Source: Rhizobium sp. AQ_MP
GTDB taxonomy: Bacteria > Pseudomonadota > Alphaproteobacteria > Rhizobiales > Rhizobiaceae
Direction: 5' to 3'
NCBI RefSeq assembly: GCF_014237835.1
Contig: NZ_JACJVI010000009.1
Span: 142,883-206,882, forward strand
Length of the DNA: 64,000 bases
The notes under the pieces were generated by a model. The model worked only from the letters and a program-made list of their open reading frames with translations, did not search any database and was not told the origin of the DNA. Shown here in pieces: positions 53,564 through 60,752 of this stretch. Position 1 is the stretch's first letter. The number at the start of each line of letters is the position of its first letter. A program made the translations under genes and the position numbers.

Positions 53564-55477
53564 ATGAGCGAGTTGACGGCAGGGCTGACGACGCTCCGGG
53601 AAGACGACATCGCCAAACATCTGGCCGTGGCGCAGGGGCTTGTGACGCGGATCGTCGTGCTCGATCAGGGCGAAGGCGCCTCGGGCGCTCCGATTGCCGG
53701 CACCGGGCGGCGGTTCGTTTCGACCGTTTCGACGGGATCTGTCCGCCGTACCCGCGAGATCGAACTAACCAAGACCATTCAGGCGACTGGTGCCGCCGAC
53801 CCTCTGCTGACGCCGGCCCAGCATACGGTGCTCTACCGTATCAGGCGCGGCGCCCAGGTGGCGCTTGCGATATCAGATGTCTTTGCCCGGCAGAGCGAGC
53901 TTGAACCCCTCCAGGCCCGCAACATCAGTGCGCCCCTGCAGGGCGAGGAGGCCGCCCGCTTCGAGGCCTTGCTTGCGTCCCAGGCCTATGTCGCGGCCTT
54001 TGCCTTTGCTGCCTACCTCAAGTCCACCGTGGCGGGAGACGGCGAGCAACTCGACGGGATCCGCGAACCGGACTTTCTCTTCGATACCGCCCAGGATGCG
54101 CTCAAAAGCATGTTGGCCGGAATCGACACGGCCGTGCAAGGCGCGGGTGACGATGCGACGCTGATCGGTCGGGTCCGTGGTCTGGCCGAACTCGCGCTTG
54201 ACGGGCTTTTGACCCGCAAGGCACGCTTCGAACATCTCGGTGTTTTCGAAAATGCCCATATCCGCATCGACCAGGACGATTTCACGCTCGACGGTTTCGA
54301 TGGCGTGCCGGGCGCAAAATCGAAGCCGCTCACGATGAGCTTCAAGAAACCGGAAGAAATCATCGGCAACCACATCGCCAAGTACCAGGCGCTGAAGCTC
54401 GCCAAGATGCTGATGGCCTATGATTTCGACCGGCAGATGAACCCCTTCGTCGAGCTCGGGGGCTTTCTCTTCACCTTCATTGGTGACGGCATGCCGGGTA
54501 CGGGCAAGACGATCCTGATCCAGATGCTGGCAGGGCTGCTCAACGACTACTGCAAGATGGCGGGCTATGCCTTCCACTACGAGAATTTCGGCGTCGACCA
54601 GATCTCGTCCTATCAGGGCAAGTCGGGCCAGAACTGCAAAGCCTTCGTCAACAACGTGCTCAATCCGCGCGTCATCGGCTTCGGCACGATCGATGACGTC
54701 GACCAGGTAACCGCAAAGCGCTCCGACGACCGGGCCTCTGCCGGACAGCATGAGGTCACCGCTGTGCTGATGGAGAGCTTTGCCGGCGCCTCGACGGTGG
54801 TCCGGGGCAATGCCACCTTCGGGATGTTCTCCAACTATCCCGAGAATGTCGACGATGCGCTTCGCCAGCGCGCCGGCGCCCGCTGGCTCGTCGACGGACC
54901 ACAGACGCGCGAGGACTATATCGACATTTTCTCGCTGCTCGTCGGCAAGAACCATCAGATCCCGCTCGGCGACCACAAGCTGTTTGCCGGCCAGGAAATC
55001 CAGAAGGCCGTCAGCCGCTCCTATGGCGAGCATGACCGCCCGAAGGAAGACGGCCTTGTTGCGGTCTGGGAACGCTACGAGAAGAGTGAGGGCAAGATAG
55101 AAACGCTCGCCGATGTCGGCGCCTATCTGCATGCGATCAAGCTCGCCGAACCGCGCTTCACCGGCCGCGCCATCAAGAACATCACCGATGCGATCAAGAT
55201 GCGGGCGATGGATGTCGAGCTGCCCGACGCCTGGTTCGAGACCCCGCAAGCCTTCGTCCACAAGAGCTACGACGAGAAAAAGGCGATGATCGCGGAACTG
55301 CGCGGCCCGGTGACGATGGAGATGATCTGCCAAGAGATCAACCGCTATGCCGACAGCGAATTCCGCTACGCCGACAAGTCGGACGATGCGGCGGTGACCG
55401 AGATCATCCGCCGCGAGCGCCAGCGTGAGCGCGCGATTGGCGAGATCGAGAAGATGAAGGAGGAGGGGACGTGGTAA
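53564..55477 (+). CDS. AAA-family ATPase of an uncharacterised cluster
   Basis: A 637-aa AAA ATPase. The N-terminal 300 residues are unlike named domains. Walker A is GDGMPGTGKT (residues 307-316). Walker B reads VIGFGTIDDVDQ (370-381), that is DDVD where most AAA proteins have DE. A sensor-like NATFGMFSNYPENVDDALRQR (about 415-436) ends in candidate arginine fingers R434/R436. A helical lid follows (VGAYLHAIKLAEPRFTGRAIKNI). There is no transmembrane helix. It starts 2 bases after the 383-aa gene. Its substrate is unknown; remodelling of the coiled-coil or membrane partners is inference. Confidence 0.85.
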   Translation: MSELTAGLTTLREDDIAKHLAVAQGLVTRIVVLDQGEGASGAPIAGTGRRFVSTVSTGSVRRTREIELTKTIQATGAADPLLTPAQHTVLYRIRRGAQVALAISDVFARQSELEPLQARNISAPLQGEEAARFEALLASQAYVAAFAFAAYLKSTVAGDGEQLDGIREPDFLFDTAQDALKSMLAGIDTAVQGAGDDATLIGRVRGLAELALDGLLTRKARFEHLGVFENAHIRIDQDDFTLDGFDGVPGAKSKPLTMSFKKPEEIIGNHIAKYQALKLAKMLMAYDFDRQMNPFVELGGFLFTFIGDGMPGTGKTILIQMLAGLLNDYCKMAGYAFHYENFGVDQISSYQGKSGQNCKAFVNNVLNPRVIGFGTIDDVDQVTAKRSDDRASAGQHEVTAVLMESFAGASTVVRGNATFGMFSNYPENVDDALRQRAGARWLVDGPQTREDYIDIFSLLVGKNHQIPLGDHKLFAGQEIQKAVSRSYGEHDRPKEDGLVAVWERYEKSEGKIETLADVGAYLHAIKLAEPRFTGRAIKNITDAIKMRAMDVELPDAWFETPQAFVHKSYDEKKAMIAELRGPVTMEMICQEINRYADSEFRYADKSDDAAVTEIIRRERQRERAIGEIEKMKEEGTW

Positions 55478-55492
55478 GTGGGCGCTTCGATT

Positions 55493-55603
55493 GCCCCTCA
55501 TCCGCCCTTCGGGCACCTTCTCCCCGCGAGCGGGGAGAAGGCAACACCACTCGCGTCGCGCTCCCCCTCTCCCCGCTTGCGGGGAGAGGGTAGGGTGAGG
55601 GGC
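55493..55603. repeat. RIME1-type palindromic repeat inside the ATPase operon
   Basis: A 111-base element bounded by GCCCCTCATCC and GGTGAGGGGC with two CTCCCCGC-GCGGGGAG hairpins, closely like the element at 20.7 kb. It begins 15 bases after the ATPase stop and ends 16 bases before the DUF559 start. Confidence 0.87.
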
Positions 55604-55619
55604 ATTTGCAGATCGCGAT

Positions 55620-56042
55620 GTGGTCAAGGGGGCACAAATACGGGGTGCGAACGAGAAAAGGACAGCAAGGGCCAGAAGCCTTCGCAAGGCCGAGAATGAT
55701 GCGGAGGCGGCCATGTGGAGCGAATTGCGGGCCCGGCGCCTCGGAGGGTACAAGTTCGTCCGGCAGTTGCCGATCGGACCCTACTTCGCGGACTTTGCCT
55801 GCCGCGAGGCGCTCTTGGTCGTGGAAGTCGATGGCAGTCAGCATGCGGACAGTGAATATGATGCGAAACGGAATGCATTTATGAATGCCAATGGGTGGTC
55901 AGTCGTTAGGTTCTGGAACGTAGATGTGCTGCGAGAACGCGAAGCCGTGCTCGAAACTCTGATCGCCATCCTTGATGGTCGGATCAACGAAGCCGTTCTC
56001 AGTCGCGACCTGACCTACCTTCCGGGGGAGCGGTCGGCATGA
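55620..56042 (+). CDS. DUF559 (Vsr-like) endonuclease-domain protein 2
   Basis: A 140-aa DUF559 protein with the same core as the one at 18 kb: FVRQLPIGPYFADFAC, LLVVEVDGSQH and GWSVVRFWNVDVL. The start is GTG at 55620 without a good ribosome site. Its stop overlaps the ATG of the following gene (ATGA), so it is coupled into the operon of unrelated genes. The 5' end abuts a RIME1 element. The N-terminal 25 residues are rich in Arg/Lys. It looks inserted between the ATPase gene and the 431-aa gene; function unknown. Confidence 0.83.
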   Translation: MVKGAQIRGANEKRTARARSLRKAENDAEAAMWSELRARRLGGYKFVRQLPIGPYFADFACREALLVVEVDGSQHADSEYDAKRNAFMNANGWSVVRFWNVDVLREREAVLETLIAILDGRINEAVLSRDLTYLPGERSA

Positions 56043-57334
56043 ACCGTCTCCTCGAAGCCGAGCTTATCTACGGCCGCCTGCTTCCCATCCGCGAGCCGCA
56101 TCTCGTCGCGCGCTACAACAAGGCGCTCGTCGCCTTCGGCCTGCCCGAGACCAAGCTTGCCGAATTCGACATCGACATCACCGGCTTTTCGCCGCAGGTG
56201 GCGCAAGAGCTTGGCGATCCCGATTATCTCGACCCGCTGAAGGTCAACCGGCGTTTCATCATCCTCACGCCCGAGCAGAACAGCCTGCCGGTCGTGCATA
56301 CGAGCTTTTCCAACACCGCCGGCCTGATGCACGAGTTCTTTGCAGCGAATGCGCGGGCGATTCATGCGATCACGCTGAAGGACACGCTCTATGGCGAGAT
56401 CGAGGACAGTGTCTCGGAGGTCAAGACGCTTGATGACCTGCTGTCGATCAACGAGGTGACGTTCAAGGTGCTGTTGGCCGAAGACCTGCTCGGCAAGGCG
56501 GGGCAGCTTCGGCAACTTTGCGATGCGCTGGTGACGAGCCCGGATGCCTGGCGCGACGACGCGATGCTGGAGCGCATGGTGGCGCTGGCCAAGGAAACCG
56601 GTGACATCCGGCAGAATACGCTCGTGCCGGACAAGCTCGTGTTTCGCCATGATGCCTTCTGGGCCGATCATTTCGGCGGCGTCTTCGTCTTCGTCGATGA
56701 GAAAATTACTACCGTGATCTGCGATCCGCAGGCCCCCGGTTTCCGGCGGTCGCGGCCCTGGCAGGTGAGCTACATTTCCATCAATGACACGGCGCAGGTT
56801 GCCGACTTTCTGGCGCGCACGGGTCGGCTGGAACTGCCGCGGGCGAGCTGGGTGGAAAGCTCCGGCCTTTATGCCCATCGGCTGGAAATGGCGCTGCTGT
56901 CGGTCGCCGCGACGCTCGACCCGGTACCGGATTTGACCCGCATCGATGCGGTCTGGATGCAGACCTTCCTGCACCGTCATGCCAAGGCGATCAACGAACG
57001 CGGCGTTTATCCGTTGCTGCAGGAAGCACAACGCACGCTTTCGCGCACAGGCAATCTGCGCATGGCCGACATCGAGCCGAAGCTGCGGCTCTGGCTGGTC
57101 AGGGCCGAGCCTGATCATCCCGACCAGTGGCTCACCAACCGGCTGATCGCCCATCTGACGCCCGAGGATTTCGTCTCGCGCTTCGTCTTCGACAAGCAGG
57201 GCTTCTACCGCGCCTATGAGCGCTATCCGGAAGCCTATCGCGATTATGTTGTATCCCGCCTGTCCCAGACTTATCTGAGAGACAAGGCAGCCTTCCGCAA
57301 ACGCCTCTATGGACTAGGAGATGACCATGCTTGA
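56039..57334 (+). CDS. Uncharacterised 431-aa protein (DUF6638-like) of the ATPase cluster
   Basis: A 431-aa soluble protein starting MNRLLEAELIYGRLLPIREPHLVARYN. It has no signal peptide or membrane segment. I believe it belongs to the DUF6638 group but cannot test that. Distinct segments are HTSFSNTAGLMHEFFAAN (about 87-104), FVFVDEKITTVICD (about 220) and a C-terminal RFVFDKQGFYRAYERYPEAY. The ATG overlaps the DUF559 stop. It is followed after overlap by the DUF2333 gene, so it belongs to the same unit as the ATPase, from which it is separated by the repeat and DUF559. Confidence 0.78.
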   Translation: MNRLLEAELIYGRLLPIREPHLVARYNKALVAFGLPETKLAEFDIDITGFSPQVAQELGDPDYLDPLKVNRRFIILTPEQNSLPVVHTSFSNTAGLMHEFFAANARAIHAITLKDTLYGEIEDSVSEVKTLDDLLSINEVTFKVLLAEDLLGKAGQLRQLCDALVTSPDAWRDDAMLERMVALAKETGDIRQNTLVPDKLVFRHDAFWADHFGGVFVFVDEKITTVICDPQAPGFRRSRPWQVSYISINDTAQVADFLARTGRLELPRASWVESSGLYAHRLEMALLSVAATLDPVPDLTRIDAVWMQTFLHRHAKAINERGVYPLLQEAQRTLSRTGNLRMADIEPKLRLWLVRAEPDHPDQWLTNRLIAHLTPEDFVSRFVFDKQGFYRAYERYPEAYRDYVVSRLSQTYLRDKAAFRKRLYGLGDDHA

Positions 57335-58436
57335 CCCGATCATCGCGTTCTTCCAGCGCGTCTTTGCCGCGATCGGTCGCGGTATCGGCATGGTCGTCGC
57401 ATGGTTGCTCTGGCCATTTCTCGCGGCGCACGGCTGGTATCGCGACCGCAGCTGGATCATCAAGGGACCGATCCTTGCCGTTCTCATTCTGCTCGTGATC
57501 TTCTACGGCCAGTTCCTCTACCGCACGCAGGTTTGGCACGGGTTTGATCCGGCCTTCGCTCAAGCCTACAAGTTCCAGGAGCGGACCGTACCAGCGGGCG
57601 CGCCGCTGCCGGACCAGACGAACCGCTGCCAGGACTCGGCCGTGGTGATGATGAGTGCGGCCCTGACCGACCAGAACGTCAATCAGAACGCCTGGATATC
57701 CTCGACGCTTCTCTACAAGCTCGGCCTCTTCGGTCTCGACTGGGACAATACGCCGTTCATGGACAACAAGGCCTCCTTCCAGCGCGGGGTGAACCAGGTC
57801 GTGCGCCGCACGGCGATCCAGCTTGCCGACAATCTCGGTCGCGTTCGCGGCACGTCGGGCATCAACAACGACCTGCAGGATGCACGCGGCAACATCCAGT
57901 TCGACGAGAGCACCTGGTACTTCGGCACCGACCCGTTCGGCTTCAAGACGCCGACGCCGAGCTACTATCGCGCCGCGGTGGAAAGCTGGAACCGCTTCAA
58001 CACGTCGCTCGCCAGCTGCGAATCCGTCTTCGACACCCGCTCCGACAACCTGCTGCAATTGCTCGATGGCATGGCGAGCGATCTCGGCAACACCTCTGAC
58101 ATCCTTCGCCGCCGTTCGGAAGAGTTCAATGCCGGCTGGTTTGATACCCGCGCCGATGATCGCTTCTGGTTCGCTTACGGTCAGCTCTATGCCCAGTATG
58201 CGATCCTCCAGGCGACGCGTGCCGACTTCGGCGAAGTCATTCGCGAACGCAATCTGACCGCCATCTGGACGGAACTGGAGCGCCAGCTCCAGGGTGCGCT
58301 CCGCATCCAGCCGGCCATCATCTCCAATGGCAGTGAAGATGGCTGGATCATGCCAACGCATCTCGCAACCATGGGCTTCTACATCCTGCGCGTCCGCTCC
58401 AACATGGTCGAAATCCGCGCAATCCTCGACCGCTGA
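57327..58436 (+). CDS. DUF2333 membrane protein
   Basis: A 369-aa DUF2333 protein. The N-terminus has two hydrophobic stretches (about residues 17-36 and 46-63), the second a clear membrane helix; the remainder is a predicted periplasmic helical domain with a WHGFDPAF start and WNRFNTSLASCESVFDTRSDN in the middle. ATG 57327 is chosen because TAGGAG lies 6 bases upstream; ATG at 57321 would touch it. It starts within the last codons of the preceding gene. It is the only membrane protein of the cluster and may anchor the ATPase assembly, which is inference. Confidence 0.85.
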   Translation: MLDPIIAFFQRVFAAIGRGIGMVVAWLLWPFLAAHGWYRDRSWIIKGPILAVLILLVIFYGQFLYRTQVWHGFDPAFAQAYKFQERTVPAGAPLPDQTNRCQDSAVVMMSAALTDQNVNQNAWISSTLLYKLGLFGLDWDNTPFMDNKASFQRGVNQVVRRTAIQLADNLGRVRGTSGINNDLQDARGNIQFDESTWYFGTDPFGFKTPTPSYYRAAVESWNRFNTSLASCESVFDTRSDNLLQLLDGMASDLGNTSDILRRRSEEFNAGWFDTRADDRFWFAYGQLYAQYAILQATRADFGEVIRERNLTAIWTELERQLQGALRIQPAIISNGSEDGWIMPTHLATMGFYILRVRSNMVEIRAILDR

Positions 58437-58646
58437 TGCAAGCACGGCCTTGTCGCCCGCCGCTGTCTTGCGGCGGGCTCGTTCAAGTCACCTGCGGTGG
58501 GCCGTCGTCTCAACTGTTCTTCTCCCGCTTGAAGCCGCGCCGCAAATGCGGTATCTCAGTCCTGAGGTACGTACCTCATTGATGGGGCTTTGAACGCGGG
58601 TTTCGATGGCCCCGCTATGAGCGAACAAGCGCGGGGAGGCGCAGCC

Positions 58647-59297
58647 ATGTCGGGATTTGAACTTCAGCCGGAATTTCTGATCGCCGACGAGGCAGCGCTT
58701 CGCAGCCTCTATGCGCCGGCCCATGATCTCGCGTTGAAGAAAGAGCGTCAGACGCTCGGCCCAAATGCGCAGGCCTTCATTCAGCGGTCGCCGTTCCTAT
58801 GCATCGGGACGCAGGGCAGGGGCGGGAAAGCCGATGTCAGCCCGCGCGGCGATGCGCCAGGCTTCGTGCGCATCCTCGACGATGGCCGCGTGGCAATTCC
58901 CGACAGGCCCGGCAACAACCGGCTCGACACGCTCGACAACATCGTTGCCAACCCTGCCGTCGGTCTGCTCTTTCTGATCCCAGGTTATGACGAGACGCTC
59001 AGGCTCAACGGACGGGCGTCGCTCACGACGCAGCCAGATCTCCTCGCCAGCATGGCCGTCGACGGGAAGGTGCCGAGGCTGGCGATCGTGGTCGATATCG
59101 ACGAAGTCTTCCTGCATTGCGCGAAGGCCTTCCGGCGTTCGCATCTCTGGGATCCCGAGCACAGACAGCCGCGCACGGCGATGCCGTCTCTCGTCCAGAT
59201 GATCCTGGAGGATACCAGCGGCGCGCCCAGCGATCCGGAGGTCATGGCGCAGATGGACGAGAACCTCGAAGTGGCCTACCGCCAGACCATGTACTGA
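58647..59297 (+). CDS. PPOX-class FMN-dependent pyridoxamine-phosphate-oxidase-like protein
   Basis: A 216-aa split-barrel flavin protein of the DR_2398/MSMEG_1061-type PPOX group. The sequence shows FLCIGTQGRGGKADVSPRGDAPGFV (about residues 50-74), IPDRPGNNRLDTLDNIVANPAVGLLFLIPG (about 82-112) and HCAKAFRRSHLWDP (about 155). GGGGAGG lies 8 bases before the ATG at 58647; an ATG at 58617 is the alternative. It is a single gene, convergent with the LuxR-type gene, and its substrate is unknown. Confidence 0.87.
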   Translation: MSGFELQPEFLIADEAALRSLYAPAHDLALKKERQTLGPNAQAFIQRSPFLCIGTQGRGGKADVSPRGDAPGFVRILDDGRVAIPDRPGNNRLDTLDNIVANPAVGLLFLIPGYDETLRLNGRASLTTQPDLLASMAVDGKVPRLAIVVDIDEVFLHCAKAFRRSHLWDPEHRQPRTAMPSLVQMILEDTSGAPSDPEVMAQMDENLEVAYRQTMY

Positions 59298-59308
59298 CGG
59301 CCCTTGCC

Positions 59309-60025
59309 TCAGCTGATGATCTTCATCCGGATCGCCTTGGCGACCAGCTGGGTGCGGTTGACGCAATCCAGCTTGCGGATGGCATTGGTCATATAGGCAT
59401 TCACAGTATGGTCGGAGAGCGAGAGGATCTGGCCGATCTCCAGCGAGGTCTTGCCCTGGGCCGTCCAGCGGACGACCTCGAGTTCGCGCGCGGAGAGCAC
59501 ATTGGTGTTGCTGGCGGTGCGGCGCAGCCGGTCGAACACGTCGAAGGCCTGGATGCTCAGCATCGACAATTCGTTGATTTCCGCCATGGCAAGCGGGCTG
59601 CGGTCGCCATCGTAACGCACGACAAACCGGCTGCCGTCAACGGAGTTCACGGAAAACAGGACGCCGGAGATCAGCCGGTACTTGCGCATCAATGCAGCAA
59701 ATTCCGGCGGGCAATCAAAACTGGGCGCTGTTCCTTCCGCCCCGACGCTCCAGGCGTGGTGCATGATGGAGCGGCTCAGATGGGGGATCGTCGGGCAGTA
59801 GCGGAGGAACTCCAGCCGGTCGAACTCGCGGCAATACTCGGCCGGCAGAGTGCTTTCGCGGACGATCGGTCCAAGCAGTTTGTCTTGCGTTGTCGGCGCT
59901 GCCGCCAGGGTCACATAGTCGAGGCCGTACTCACGTGCGGCGCGTGACCAACTGTCCATCAATTCCGTACGGTTTTGACTACTCCCGATATCCTGGCTCA
60001 AGAGTATCTGTCGATCTGGCAACAT
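59309..60025 (-). CDS. LuxR-type transcriptional regulator without partner synthase
   Basis: A 238-aa protein with an N-terminal autoinducer-binding-like domain (about residues 15-150) and a C-terminal LuxR helix-turn-helix (LSARELEVVRWTAQGKTSLEIGQIL, about 174-198). The ATG at 60025 is preferred; an in-frame TTG at 60052 is possible and neither has a ribosome site. The residues that bind acyl-homoserine lactone in TraR seem replaced here (see findings). No luxI gene is nearby. AT-rich DNA upstream is shared with the putR end. Ligand unknown. Confidence 0.85.
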   Translation of the reverse strand: MLPDRQILLSQDIGSSQNRTELMDSWSRAAREYGLDYVTLAAAPTTQDKLLGPIVRESTLPAEYCREFDRLEFLRYCPTIPHLSRSIMHHAWSVGAEGTAPSFDCPPEFAALMRKYRLISGVLFSVNSVDGSRFVVRYDGDRSPLAMAEINELSMLSIQAFDVFDRLRRTASNTNVLSARELEVVRWTAQGKTSLEIGQILSLSDHTVNAYMTNAIRKLDCVNRTQLVAKAIRMKIIS

Positions 60026-60180
60026 TTTATCAATTTCGAAAGTTGACAACAATTCGGAAGTTTTAGACCAATATATCAGTCCAGCTGAAAAGCCAGCGGT
60101 TTTTCAGGGTGGTTCATTATTAATATGACTAATTTCTGACTCCTGACAATCAAAATAGCACTTGTCAGTTGTATTGCCGT

Positions 60181-60645
60181 TTACACAGGCAGGGCGGAGC
60201 CCGCTTTGACCTCTTCCATCACGGCATAGGTGTGGGTTTCGCGCACACCCGGCAGCGGCAGAATGACTTCCGACAGGAATTGCCGGTAGGCTTCCATGCC
60301 CGCAACACGGGCCTTGACCAGGTAATCGAAACCGCCTGCCACCATGTGGCATTCCATGACATCATCCGATCGCTTCACGGCGGCCGCGAAGGTATCGAAG
60401 ACGTCGGCCGTCGTGCGGTCCAGCTTCACTTCGATGAAGACGAGCAGGTTGCGGCCGAGCTTCTGGGGTGAGAGCATCGCCATATAGCCTGTGATGTAGC
60501 CTTCGCGCGTCAGACGGCGCACGCGCTCGGCCGTCGCCGTCGGCGAAAGGTTCACCCGCTCGGCGAGTTCGATATTGGTCAGCCGACCCTCGGCCTGCAG
60601 CGCGCGGAGGATCTTGCGGTCGAGGCGGTCCAGTTCCTTGCTCAT
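60181..60645 (-). CDS. putR: Lrp/AsnC-family regulator PutR
   Basis: A 154-aa Lrp-type protein with an N-terminal helix-turn-helix (DRKILRALQAEGRLTNIELAERVNLSPTA, about 9-37) and C-terminal RAM ligand domain (about 65-145). It is divergent from putA across 107 bases, the arrangement of Agrobacterium putR/putA, where PutR activates putA in response to proline. That position, more than the sequence itself, is the reason for the symbol. Confidence 0.88.
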   Translation of the reverse strand: MSKELDRLDRKILRALQAEGRLTNIELAERVNLSPTATAERVRRLTREGYITGYMAMLSPQKLGRNLLVFIEVKLDRTTADVFDTFAAAVKRSDDVMECHMVAGGFDYLVKARVAGMEAYRQFLSEVILPLPGVRETHTYAVMEEVKAGSALPV

Positions 60646-60752
60646 TCGCTATAAAACTCCATTTGGGTAGTGAGTATGCCAGAAAAGTGACTGAAGAATA
60701 GTGGGAAATCCGGCAAATCCGACGATATGTTGCCGATAACACGGAGGTGACA

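Noticed and set aside
53873..55753. A 626-codon open frame antisense to the AAA ATPase gene
   Set aside because: The sense strand has intact Walker motifs and a credible operon position; the antisense frame runs through the RIME element and shows no family.
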